Of a stretch of 64,000 bases of DNA, positions 1-7,862 are shown one piece after another. Source of the DNA: Dactylosporangium aurantiacum (lineage in GTDB: Bacteria; Actinomycetota; Actinomycetes; Mycobacteriales; Micromonosporaceae); contig NZ_JNYJ01000054.1 of NCBI RefSeq assembly GCF_000716715.1, forward strand, positions 1 through 64,000. The letters run 5' to 3'. A program made the position numbers and the translations under genes. Each line of letters begins with the position of its first letter. Within the stretch, counting starts at the first letter, position 1. The notes under the pieces were generated by a model, which made no database searches, was not told where the DNA came from, and worked only from the letters and a program-made list of their open reading frames with translations.

Positions 1-390
1 ACTGGTGTGGTAACCGAATCCAACCCCGACGAGGCCAACTCATTGGTACGCCGATCAATCCGGGCGAGTTACGGACATAACTATTGGACAGGCGCTTAGC
101 CCAGCCCGCCACGCCTCGCAGGGGCCCGCCCGCCGCCACGGGTGGGCCCCTGCGCGTGCTTCCCAGGCGGTTGCCGACGTCGCCGGACCGCGCTGCCAGG
201 CACGGCCACGATCGTCGCTGCCCGCGACCCATCGGGAGCGGGGCGACCGGTAGCAGGGGCGACAGCGTGAGCAGCGGCTCGACGCCCGATCAGCCCGACG
301 GCGGACAGCAGGACGGCCAGCCGCCGTCGAACTGACGGGAGCTGGCCGGCGCGGTGTTGGGCGGGCGGGCGACTGACGGGCGGGTATCGG
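1..390. other. Gene-poor left edge with one strong hairpin
   Basis: No convincing coding region is visible here. Short open frames exist on both strands, but their translations are arginine/proline-rich and look like GC-rich noise. The one clear structure is the hairpin annotated separately at 117-154. The rest is GC-rich sequence downstream of the small minus-strand gene that ends at 391. Confidence 0.5.
117..154. terminator. GC-rich hairpin, likely U-less terminator
   Basis: Positions 117-127 (CGCAGGGGCCC) pair perfectly with 144-154 (GGGCCCCTGCG). An inner CCC/GGG pairing (129-131 with 140-142) leaves an eight-base loop. No T-run follows on either side, which is common for actinobacterial terminators. 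It probably ends transcription of a gene left of the window, or read-through from the minus strand. The structure is seen directly; the role is inferred. Confidence 0.5.
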
Positions 391-630
391 TCAGACCTCG
401 GCAAGGGCCCGGCTGCACAGGGTGCGGGCCCACTGGATGCGGTCGAGCGCCACCTCGGGGCGGTCACCGAAGACCTCGGCGGCACGGGCGTAGCACTCGT
501 CCGGGCCGAGCTGGTCGAGAGTCCGGTCGACGGTGTCACGGACGGTCGCGTCGTCCAGGTCGGCGTGGTTCGGCGCGTCGGAGACGAACAGGGCCATGCA
601 CAGGACCGGGTCGACCAGGCAGGTCGTCAT
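391..630 (-). CDS. Small hypothetical protein (79 aa)
   Basis: I do not recognise a family. The protein is 79 residues, acidic, soluble-looking and probably mostly helical, with three cysteines (Cys4, Cys11 and Cys47 by rough count) and a C-terminal segment rich in Arg/Ala. The ATG at 630 is preceded on the minus strand by a good ribosome-binding site (GAGAGGTGAG, about seven bases upstream), the main reason to accept the gene. It is the first of several minus-strand genes but is separated by 139 bp from the kinase gene that ends at 770, so it may have its own promoter. No function is proposed. Confidence 0.6.
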   Translation of the reverse strand: MTTCLVDPVLCMALFVSDAPNHADLDDATVRDTVDRTLDQLGPDECYARAAEVFGDRPEVALDRIQWARTLCSRALAEV

Positions 631-769
631 GGTGGCTCACCTCTCACAGAGGTTCATCTGGTGTCCTGTCCACCGTCGCTCGGGTGAGGGGGCAGGGCAT
701 CTGCGCCAGCATGCGTCCGGCCCTGCGGGTTTTCCGACCCGGACATACCCGTTGGCCGCCACCGGCGTC

Positions 770-2695
770 TCAACTGGCATCACCCCCATCGGGTGCGTCC
801 TCGAGAGGGATCTTGATCTCCAGTTTGGTGCCCTTGCCGGGCCGGCTGACGATGTGCAGCGCGCCGCCGAGCGCGGCCACCCGGTCGCCCAGGCCGATCA
901 GGCCGCTCCCGCCGTGCGGGTCGGCGCCGCCGATCCCGTCGTCCTCGACCGAGAGGTCCAGCACCCGGCCACCGTCGTCGCCGTCGACGATCGAGGCGCG
1001 GATGCAGATGAGCGTCGCCTGCGCGTGCCGGATCGCGTTGGTGAGCGCCTCCGCCACCACGTAGTAGGCGCCGACCTCGACCTTCGTGTCGAGCCGGGTC
1101 GGCAGCGCGAGGCGCAGCTCCACCGGCACCGGCGACCGGCGGCCGAGCGACTTGACGGCCGGCACGAGACCGCCCTCGGACAGAATCGCCGGGTGGATGC
1201 CGCGGGCCAGCTCGCGCAGCTCGTCGATGGCCTCCGCGAGGTCGGTCCCGATCGTGTGCAGCCGCTCCCGTACCCCGTCGTCGACCTGGGGCTCGGTCGC
1301 CCGCAGCTGCAGCAGCAGCGCGATGAGCCGCTGCTGGGTGCCGTCGTGCAGGTCGCGTTCGATCCTGCGGCGGCCCTCGTCGGTCGCGGCGACGATCCTC
1401 GCCCGGGAGGCGGTCAGGTCGGCGCGGGCCTGCGAGTTGGCGATCGCGCTGGCGACCAGGTCGGTGAACTCGGCGGCGCGGGTGGCGTCGTGCTGCAGCA
1501 GCGGCCGGGCACTGGTCGACAGGGCCTTCAGCACGCCCCAGGTCCGGCCGGCCACGAGGACCGGCGCGCCGACCGCGGAGCGGATCGTGCTGTCGCCGAA
1601 CTCGCGGCCGAGGAAGCCGGCGCTCTCCGCCCCCTCGAGCCGGACCGGCTTGCCGGAGCGCCGGACCCGCCGGCTGACGCTGCCGTGCTCCAGGCTGACC
1701 TTGCCCAGCGCGATGCGGTGCGCGGCGTCCCAGCTCCAGCTCGCCACGACGGTGGCGCCGCCGTCGGGTTCGAAGCGCAGCAGGGCGGTGGCGTCGGCGC
1801 CGAAGAGCTTGCCGGCCTCCTCGGTGACGGCGCCGAACACGGCCTCCGCCGGCCTGCCCTTCGCCGCGACGGTGGCCACCCGGCGCAACGCCGCCTGCTC
1901 GGCGGCCACCGACCGCAGCGTGGCACGGCTCTCCTCCAGCACGCTGACCATCGAGTTGAACGTGCGCTGCATGATGCCGATCTCCACCGGGCCGTCGGTG
2001 GCGACGCGGACGCTCAGGTCGCCGCGGGCCACCTTGTCTGCGGCGGCCACCAGCCGGTGCAGCGGGCGGACCACCATCACCGCCAGCGATCTGGTGAGGA
2101 TGGCGACGCCGAACAGCGAGGTGGCGAACCCGGCGATCCCGGCGATGAGGGCCCGCTGGCCGGCGATCATCGCCTCCTGCCGCCCGCGCTCGACGATCGT
2201 GCGCTGCGCGGCGGCGAAGTCGTCGAACTGCTGCCGCAGCGCGGAGATCTGCCGCTGTCCGGCGAGGATCGACTCGGCGTTGATGTTCCTCGGCACCGCC
2301 CCCTCCTGCATGGCGATCGACGGGTCCGCGTAGTCATCGAGGTAGGAGGTGATGTCCTCATTGATCTGGGCGATCCGGGCGACCTGGGCGGGATCGCCGG
2401 CGACGGCCGCCTCCAGCTCCTCCTGCCGGGCGGGGACCTGCTCCTGCGCCGCCTTCCACGGCACCAGCAGCGCCGGATCGCGGGTGAGCGCGAACCCGCG
2501 CCGGCCCGCCTCCACGTCCAGCAGCAGCCGCTCCAGGGTCGTCGCCGCCGAGACCGCGCGTTCGGCCCGGCTGACCGCGAGCACGGACTCACGGAGCTGG
2601 AACACCGACAGCAGGATGGCCGCGAACGCCGTACTGATCAACAGTGTGAACAGCGCGCATATCACCCCCAGGCGGAGCGTCAACCCCCCGTGCAT
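770..2695 (-). CDS. CHASE3/HAMP/GAF sensor histidine kinase (NarX/DesK type)
   Basis: A 641-residue membrane kinase. There is an N-terminal transmembrane helix (about 8-32), a helical extracellular CHASE3-like sensor (about 35-180), a second membrane helix (about 183-205), a HAMP linker (about 207-260), a GAF domain (about 275-430), a HisKA_3 dimerisation helix and a C-terminal HATPase. The phosphoacceptor is His450 in the motif RDLHDGTQQRL, and the ATPase shows the N-box (EALTNAIRHA) and G-box (GSGLIGLGDRV). HisKA_3 kinases pair with NarL/LuxR-type regulators, and exactly such a gene starts divergently 42 bp away at 2737, so the two very likely form one system. The signal is unknown; CHASE3 senses extracellular cues. 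Confidence 0.9.
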   Translation of the reverse strand: MHGGLTLRLGVICALFTLLISTAFAAILLSVFQLRESVLAVSRAERAVSAATTLERLLLDVEAGRRGFALTRDPALLVPWKAAQEQVPARQEELEAAVAGDPAQVARIAQINEDITSYLDDYADPSIAMQEGAVPRNINAESILAGQRQISALRQQFDDFAAAQRTIVERGRQEAMIAGQRALIAGIAGFATSLFGVAILTRSLAVMVVRPLHRLVAAADKVARGDLSVRVATDGPVEIGIMQRTFNSMVSVLEESRATLRSVAAEQAALRRVATVAAKGRPAEAVFGAVTEEAGKLFGADATALLRFEPDGGATVVASWSWDAAHRIALGKVSLEHGSVSRRVRRSGKPVRLEGAESAGFLGREFGDSTIRSAVGAPVLVAGRTWGVLKALSTSARPLLQHDATRAAEFTDLVASAIANSQARADLTASRARIVAATDEGRRRIERDLHDGTQQRLIALLLQLRATEPQVDDGVRERLHTIGTDLAEAIDELRELARGIHPAILSEGGLVPAVKSLGRRSPVPVELRLALPTRLDTKVEVGAYYVVAEALTNAIRHAQATLICIRASIVDGDDGGRVLDLSVEDDGIGGADPHGGSGLIGLGDRVAALGGALHIVSRPGKGTKLEIKIPLEDAPDGGDAS

Positions 2696-2736
2696 AAGGG
2701 TGTCCTACCCCCTTCTGCGGGGATATGTTGGCTTTA

Positions 2737-3396
2737 ATGACATCTGTGGTGGTCGCTGACGACGACGTACTGCTCCGCGAGGGACTGGCCAGCCTGCTCG
2801 ACCGGCACGGCTACACCGTGGCCGGCGTCGCTGACGACGGGACGCACCTGCTGCAGCTGGTCGAGGAGGTAGGTCCCGACCTGGCGGTGGTGGACATCCG
2901 CATGCCCCCGACACATACCACCGAGGGGCTGGCCGCGGCGCGGGAGATCAGGCTGCGGTTCCCGTCCGTGGCGATCCTCGTGCTGTCGGCGTTCGTCGAG
3001 GTGGAGCACGCGATCGAGCTGCTGGCCAGCGGCGAGCGCATCGGCTATCTGCTCAAGACCCGGGTGACGGACGTCGAGGAGTTCCTGGAGACCCTGCACC
3101 GGGTCCAGGACGGCGGGACCGTGGTCGACCCGGCCGTCGTGCAGGAACTGGTCGCCGCGCACCGGCGCAAGGATCCGCTCGACGTGCTCAGCCCCCGCGA
3201 GCGGGAGGTGCTCGCGCTGATGGCGGAGGGCCGCTCCAACGCGGGGGTGGCCAAGCAGCTGTGGGTGACGGAGGGCACCGTCGAGAAGCACGTCCGGTCG
3301 ATCCTGACCAAGCTCGACCTGCCGGAGACCGACGAGACGCACCGCCGGGTCCTCGCCGTGCTCACCTTCCTGGAGGCCGCGTCAGCAGGTGCCTGA
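2737..3396 (+). CDS. NarL/LuxR-family response regulator
   Basis: A 219-residue two-domain regulator. The receiver domain (1-120) has the acidic pocket ADDD near residue 8, phosphoacceptor Asp53 (VVDIRMPP) and the conserved Lys in LLKTRV. A linker follows, then a LuxR helix-turn-helix (about 150-210; LSPREREVLALMAEG and TVEKHVRSIL). It should be phosphorylated by the divergent kinase at 770-2695 and bind DNA as a dimer. An in-frame ATG at 2725 would add four residues. I prefer 2737 because family members begin M-x-x-V-V-x-A-D-D; neither start has an ideal ribosome-binding site. The last 15 bp overlap the convergent receiver gene at 3382. Confidence 0.9.
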   Translation: MTSVVVADDDVLLREGLASLLDRHGYTVAGVADDGTHLLQLVEEVGPDLAVVDIRMPPTHTTEGLAAAREIRLRFPSVAILVLSAFVEVEHAIELLASGERIGYLLKTRVTDVEEFLETLHRVQDGGTVVDPAVVQELVAAHRRKDPLDVLSPREREVLALMAEGRSNAGVAKQLWVTEGTVEKHVRSILTKLDLPETDETHRRVLAVLTFLEAASAGA

Positions 3397-3747
3397 TCCC
3401 TGCAGCCGGGACAGCAGGCACTTGATCGCGGCCGCGGACAGGTGCTCCTTCGGCAGGAAGCCGATGGCCCGGCTCTCCGCGAGCAGGTCCGCGATCTCCT
3501 CCGCGCCGAACGCCGACACCATGATCACCGGGCTGGAGTCGATGCGCGCCGCGAGGTCGAACCCGCTCTCCTCACCCAGGCCGACGTCCACCAGGACCAC
3601 GTCGGGGTCCTGCTCGTCCACCGCGCGCATCGCCTGCTCGCTGTTCGCCGCGTCGGCGACGACCGCGATGCCCTGGGCGGTGAGCAGGCGCTTGGCGCCC
3701 GCTCGGAAGCGCTCCGAGTCGTCGACGATGACGCAGCGGATCGTCAT
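3382..3747 (-). CDS. Receiver-only response regulator (CheY-like)
   Basis: A 121-residue stand-alone receiver domain with no output domain. The acidic residues VDD (near 8-10), phosphoacceptor Asp54 (LVDVGLGEESG), the Ser of MVSAF and the Lys of FLPKEHL are all present, so it should be phosphorylatable. It reads toward the NarL-type regulator and overlaps it tail to tail by 15 bp. It may be a phosphate sink or relay for the neighbouring kinase, or a partner-binding switch; the sequence does not decide. The extreme C-terminus ends in GSGTC just after the last receiver helix. Confidence 0.85.
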   Translation of the reverse strand: MTIRCVIVDDSERFRAGAKRLLTAQGIAVVADAANSEQAMRAVDEQDPDVVLVDVGLGEESGFDLAARIDSSPVIMVSAFGAEEIADLLAESRAIGFLPKEHLSAAAIKCLLSRLQGSGTC

Positions 3748-4333
3748 ACCGTGAACGCTGCCAGATTGTTCGCCCGCCGGCCTTGCGGCTAGCCGGAAAG
3801 AGCAGACCTCACCCGCTCGCGACCGCCCGGCGGGTCACCCCGCGGCGACGATCGGCGGGCGGTCCGCTCCTGCCGAGCGCCCGGCGGGCCGCCGCTGGCG
3901 GCGCCCCTCGGGGGCGGCCCGCGCCGCCGGGCGTCCGTCGCGCGCCACCGCGCCGCCGGGCGTCCGTCGCGCGCCGCGATGCCCGGACGGCCGGGTCGGC
4001 TCGGCCGGGACCGGGTGGCGCGCGCTTCCCGCCGGAACCGCGAGGACCGGGCCGAGCGCGGCCGTTGTCGTCGTGGCACGGCGCTCGCCGGCGATGGCCC
4101 CGGTCGCCCGCGACGCCGCCCGGACGGCTGGCCCGCGCGTCGCGCCGGACGCCCGGACGGCTGGCCCGCGCGTCGCGCCGGACGCCCGGGCGGGGCCGGG
4201 TCAGCCGGTGACCCGTGCGGCGGCCGGGCGGCCGGGCCAGACGGTGACCCGCGTGGCGACCGGGCGACCGGGCGACCGGGCGGCCGGTGACCCCCGCAGC
4301 GGCCAGGCAGCCGGTGACCCCCGCGGCGGCCGG
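3748..4333. repeat. GC-rich intergenic island with 30- and 33-bp repeats
   Basis: This 586-bp stretch holds no credible gene, although arginine/proline-rich frames are open. A 33-bp unit starting CGGACGGCTGGCCCGCGCGT is duplicated head to tail at 4121-4153 and 4154-4186. A roughly 30-bp unit (GCGCCGCCGGGCGTCCGTCG) occurs at about 3921 and 3951. From 4203 on, CCGGTGACCC/ACGGTGACCC motifs recur several times up to the stop of the membrane protein gene. Such degenerate arrays recur in other gaps of this window. Confidence 0.6.
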
Positions 4334-5344
4334 TCAGACGGTGACCGGCTCAGCGGACGGCGCGGCGGCCGGCTCAGCCGCGGCGGGGCGGCGCGTGGCG
4401 CGCACCCCCGCCAGGCCCGCGAGGACCAGGCCGAGGGCCACCCAGCCGAGCAGCACCCAGGCGTGCGGCGCCGCGGCGTGGCCGTCGAAGAACGCGGTGC
4501 TGCGCAGCAGCGAGCCCGCCGCCCCCGGCGGGAGGTACTGCCCGAGGGTGCCCCAGCCCGACGGCAGCATCTGCGGGGCGCTGGCCAGCCCCGACAGCGG
4601 GTTTCCCAGCAGCATCATGGTCGCCGCGCCGAGGCCCAGGCCAGCCGCGCCGAGCAGCGACTCCAGGCCGAGGATGGTCAGCGCGGTGGCGGCGATGCCC
4701 AGGGCGACCGCGCCGGCGTTGAGCCAGTACGAGCCCTCCAGGGAGCCGAGCCAGAACTGCAGGATCGCGGTGAGGGCGAGCCCGCCGGTGACGCTGAAGG
4801 CGACCGCCCCGGCGAGTCGGCGGGCGAGGCCGACGACGAGGCTGGTGAGCAGCCCGGCGGCGGCGATCCCGCCGAGGACGAGCGGCAGCGCCCCGGCGGC
4901 CAGGCCGGCGCCGCGCGGGTCGTCGGCGGGCAGGGGGACCAGGTCGCGGACCGGCACGCCGGCGTCGGTGCCGCCGAGCGCCTGGGCCACCTGCTGGAGC
5001 GCCTGCGCGACGACGGGGCTGGCGGCCGAGGCGACGATCAGCTGCGGGCGGCCGGTGGAGAGGTCGATCGCGCCGTACACCTCCCGGTCGAGGATGAGCC
5101 GCTCGGCCGCGGCGGTGCCGTCCACGACGGTCACGTCGAACGTGCCGGGACGCTTGGCCGCCAGCTGCTGGGTGACCTGCGCGGTGGCCGCGGGCGGTCC
5201 GGCGACGGCGATCGGGATGTCGTGCACGCTCGAGCGGGCGGCCGGCCAGGCGAACGCGACCATGATGACGCTCAGCAGCGCGGTGAGCAGGAGGACGATC
5301 GCGCCGACGCGGGGCCATGGCGACCGTGGTGCGGTGGGAGCCAT
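4334..5344 (-). CDS. ABC-2-like integral membrane protein
   Basis: A 336-residue protein. An N-terminal membrane helix (about 12-35) is followed by an extracytoplasmic domain of about 120 residues and then about six C-terminal membrane segments (about 150-320), with an Ala/Pro-rich tail. This topology matches the ABC-2/YhgE-Pip class of membrane proteins, often exporter subunits without a neighbouring ATPase. No ATPase gene is adjacent. Two inverted copies of a TetR-like operator lie just upstream (5361-5423), a frequent arrangement for drug- or lipid-responsive exporters. The start is the ATG at 5344, with a GGAGTCTCC-like purine stretch just upstream. Substrate unknown. Confidence 0.7.
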   Translation of the reverse strand: MAPTAPRSPWPRVGAIVLLLTALLSVIMVAFAWPAARSSVHDIPIAVAGPPAATAQVTQQLAAKRPGTFDVTVVDGTAAAERLILDREVYGAIDLSTGRPQLIVASAASPVVAQALQQVAQALGGTDAGVPVRDLVPLPADDPRGAGLAAGALPLVLGGIAAAGLLTSLVVGLARRLAGAVAFSVTGGLALTAILQFWLGSLEGSYWLNAGAVALGIAATALTILGLESLLGAAGLGLGAATMMLLGNPLSGLASAPQMLPSGWGTLGQYLPPGAAGSLLRSTAFFDGHAAAPHAWVLLGWVALGLVLAGLAGVRATRRPAAAEPAAAPSAEPVTV

Positions 5345-5360
5345 CGGAGTCTCCTAAAAA

Positions 5361-5423
5361 GAACGTTCGTTCACTGAGATCGAGCATGCGACCCGGCCGG
5401 CACGGCGTCAAGAACGAACGTTC
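5361..5423. promoter_or_regulatory. Paired TetR-like operators
   Basis: GAACGTTCGTTC at 5361-5372 and its exact reverse complement GAACGAACGTTC at 5412-5423 face each other with starts 51 bp apart; each contains the palindrome GAACGTTC. They lie 17 and 68 bp upstream of the membrane protein start at 5344. Sequences of this kind are typical TetR-family binding sites. The distal copy lies inside the last codons of the upstream kinase gene (stop at 5408). No tetR gene is visible in this window, so the regulator must be encoded elsewhere. Confidence 0.65.
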
Positions 5424-7444
5424 GCTTTTACCGCGTGGTGTACGACACGTCCCGCCGCCGGCATCGTGAAGACGAACCGGGAGCCGCCGCCCGGGTTGTC
5501 CACCACGGCGATCGAACCGCCGTGCCGCTCCACGATCCGCTTGCAGATCGCCAGGCCGAGGCCGGTGCCGGCGTACCCGGCGGAGCGGTGCGCCCGGTGG
5601 AAGTTGTTGAAGATCGCCTCGTGCTGCCCGGCCGGGATCCCGATGCCGTTGTCGGAGATCTCCACCCGGACGAAGCCGTCGCCGGCCGGCGCGGAGCCGA
5701 TCTCGATGCGGGGGACGACACCCGGCGCGGTGTACTTCACCGCGTTGCCGACGAGGTTGTCGACGAGCTGCCGCAGCAGCACCGGGTCGGCGTGCACGTC
5801 GTGCAGCCGGCCGAGCACGAACACCGGCGCCGGGGTGCCGGCCGCCGCCGCAAGGTCGGCCCGGGCCGCCGTCACGTCGCCGACCAGATCGCGCAACGGC
5901 AGGTCCACGGGCGCGATGACGGCGTTGCGGGTGGTGGTGTACGCGAGCAGGTCGTTGATGAGGTGCCGCATGCGCCCGGAGGCGCGCACGATCCTGCTGA
6001 GGCTGTCGGCGGCGTCGCGCTGCTCGGCGGTGTCCGGCATGCCGCGCAGCGTCTCCTCCAGGTTCTCGGCCCATCCGTCGATCGTGGTGAGCGGGTTGAG
6101 CAGGTCGTGCGCGACGACCCCGGCGAAGGACGCGAGCTCGTCGCGCTGCCGCCGCTCGGCCGTGATGTCGTGGAAGACGACCACCACCCCGTCGTCGCCG
6201 TGCAGCCGCCGCGCGCTGACGCTGAGGATCCGGCCCTCCGGCGTGCCGCCGTTGCGCACCAGCAGCTCCATGCCGTCCACGTCCTCGCCCGCGAAGGCCC
6301 GGGCGTGCGCCATCTCCGGCACCGTCAGCTCGGTGCCGTCCGGGTGGAACAGCCCGTAGTGGCGGGCGCCGGCGACGGCGCCGGTGCCGCTGGTCACGCC
6401 GCCGAGCAGGGCGACCGACGCGGGGTTGCGCATCGCCCAGGTGCCGTCGGCCCGGATCACCGCCACCCCGTCGTTCATCGAGTCGACGATCGTGGTGAGC
6501 AGCCGGGCCTGCGCGGCGGCCGCCCGGCCGGTCTCGGTGAGCCGGCGCAGCAGCTCGGCCCGCTCGTCGCGGCCCAGCGCGATCGACAGCCCGACGATGG
6601 CGACCATGCCGACGAACGCCTGCGCGACCAGCGCCCGTGCCTGGTGCGACGCGATGGTGGCGAACGGCCCGTCGCCGTGCAGCGTGAAGAGCACCGCGAT
6701 GGTGCCCAGGCACAGGTCGTGCACCGCCACGAACGTGGTGTGCAGCCGCAGCGCCGCCCATACCGTCACCGCGAGCAGCGGGAACGCCAGCGGCAGGCCG
6801 TGGTTGAGGGCGAAGCCGACGGTGTACGCGCTGATCGAGCCGGCGATCAGCGCCACGTACTCGGCGAGCCGCAGCGGCGCCGGCCACCGAGGCCGCCCGC
6901 CCTCCCGCCAGTGGTGGCCGACGCGCAGCCCGACGGCCATGATCAGCAGGATGCTCACCACGTTGCGGGTGAACCAGATCGCCGCGTCCAGCCACTCGAC
7001 GTGCCCGGAGACCAGCCACACCGCCGGCGGCCCGATCGCGCCGCCGGCCAGGGCACCGGCCGTCGTGGCGAGCAGCAGCCGCCACAGGTCGGCGGCGCGG
7101 GTCAGCGGCGCGTCACCGCCGGCGCCCCACAGGTGCGGGCTGATCCGGGCGTGCACCTTCAGGAACACCGCCAGCTGCGTCAGGTTGGCCGCGACGAACC
7201 ACAGCGCCAGCACCAGCGGGGCGCCGGTCGCCGTGTTCACCGCCACGGTGATCGCGGCCAGCACGACCGGGTCCACCCAGCGCAGCCGGGCCCGGCGCTG
7301 CATGCTGAACCACAGCACGGTGACCCCGGCGGCCGGCCAGACGAGGCTCAGGCTGGTGCCGTCCATGATCGTCAGCCGGCCCGCGAACGTGGCGAGGACG
7401 CAGAGGGCGGACCAGGCCGCGGTCCGCGCGAGGGAGCGCGTCAT
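5408..7444 (-). CDS. MASE1-PAS hybrid-type sensor histidine kinase
   Basis: A 678-residue kinase starting at the ATG at 7444. About eight membrane helices form a MASE1-type sensor (about 8-305; SLVWPAAGVTV is characteristic). A PAS domain (about 325-430) follows, then a HisKA domain with His446 in VVAHDLLNPLT and a HATPase domain (about 550-665; DNLVGNAVKYTAP, DNGIGI, GTGLGLAICKRI). The start overlaps the stop of the receiver gene as ATGA, so the two are translationally coupled and presumably form one signalling unit. An in-frame upstream extension lies inside the receiver gene and was rejected. The final codons contain a TetR-like operator for the next gene. Confidence 0.88.
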   Translation of the reverse strand: MTRSLARTAAWSALCVLATFAGRLTIMDGTSLSLVWPAAGVTVLWFSMQRRARLRWVDPVVLAAITVAVNTATGAPLVLALWFVAANLTQLAVFLKVHARISPHLWGAGGDAPLTRAADLWRLLLATTAGALAGGAIGPPAVWLVSGHVEWLDAAIWFTRNVVSILLIMAVGLRVGHHWREGGRPRWPAPLRLAEYVALIAGSISAYTVGFALNHGLPLAFPLLAVTVWAALRLHTTFVAVHDLCLGTIAVLFTLHGDGPFATIASHQARALVAQAFVGMVAIVGLSIALGRDERAELLRRLTETGRAAAAQARLLTTIVDSMNDGVAVIRADGTWAMRNPASVALLGGVTSGTGAVAGARHYGLFHPDGTELTVPEMAHARAFAGEDVDGMELLVRNGGTPEGRILSVSARRLHGDDGVVVVFHDITAERRQRDELASFAGVVAHDLLNPLTTIDGWAENLEETLRGMPDTAEQRDAADSLSRIVRASGRMRHLINDLLAYTTTRNAVIAPVDLPLRDLVGDVTAARADLAAAAGTPAPVFVLGRLHDVHADPVLLRQLVDNLVGNAVKYTAPGVVPRIEIGSAPAGDGFVRVEISDNGIGIPAGQHEAIFNNFHRAHRSAGYAGTGLGLAICKRIVERHGGSIAVVDNPGGGSRFVFTMPAAGRVVHHAVKANVRS

Positions 7445-7803
7445 CCAGGCACCAGCACGAGGTCGAGCGCGGTGCGCAGGCTCTGCGTGGTGAACGGTTT
7501 GCGCATGTACAGCGCCCCGGTGTCGCGCACCCGCGCCACCGCCGTGCCGTCCCACAGCACGGTCAGGAACATGGCGGGCAGATCGGCCCGGATCCGGCGC
7601 AGCTGGTCCAGCAGCTCGACGCCGTCCATCCCGGGCAGGTCCACGTCGAGGATCGCCGCCTCCGGCAGCCCGTGCCGGGCCACCGCGGCGAGGGCCTCCG
7701 CCCCGCTGGCCGCGGCCAGGACCTCGTGCCCGTCGGCCCGCAGCCGCTTGACGAGCAGCTCCAGGACGTCCTGCTCGTCGTCCACGACCAGAATCCGCGC
7801 CAT
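7441..7803 (-). CDS. Receiver-only response regulator coupled to the MASE1 kinase
   Basis: A 120-residue single receiver domain: acidic pair VDDE (8-10), phosphoacceptor Asp53 (ILDVDLPGMDG), Thr in FLTVLW, and Lys in MRKPF. There is no output domain. The ATG at 7803 follows a purine-rich stretch (GGCGAGGGGG) on the minus strand. The stop overlaps the start of the downstream kinase (ATGA). It is either the kinase's direct target acting by protein contact or an intermediate in a relay. It lies 59 bp downstream of the membrane-protein gene that ends at 7863 and could be co-transcribed with it. Confidence 0.87.
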   Translation of the reverse strand: MARILVVDDEQDVLELLVKRLRADGHEVLAAASGAEALAAVARHGLPEAAILDVDLPGMDGVELLDQLRRIRADLPAMFLTVLWDGTAVARVRDTGALYMRKPFTTQSLRTALDLVLVPG

Positions 7804-7862
7804 GCCGGCCCCCTCGCCTGTCCTCCTTGCTGATCGACAGGCGAGGGACCGTGTTGAGCGAG

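Noticed and set aside
533..2737. Very long plus-strand open frame (734 codons) opposite the CHASE3 kinase
   Set aside because: Its translation is Arg/Gly/Asp-rich with no domain, and the minus strand encodes a complete kinase with all motifs. It is an antisense shadow of GC-rich codon use.
4374..7085. 903-codon minus-strand frame running across two genes
   Set aside because: It is the wrong frame of the membrane-protein and kinase genes; composition is Arg/Ala/Pro noise.
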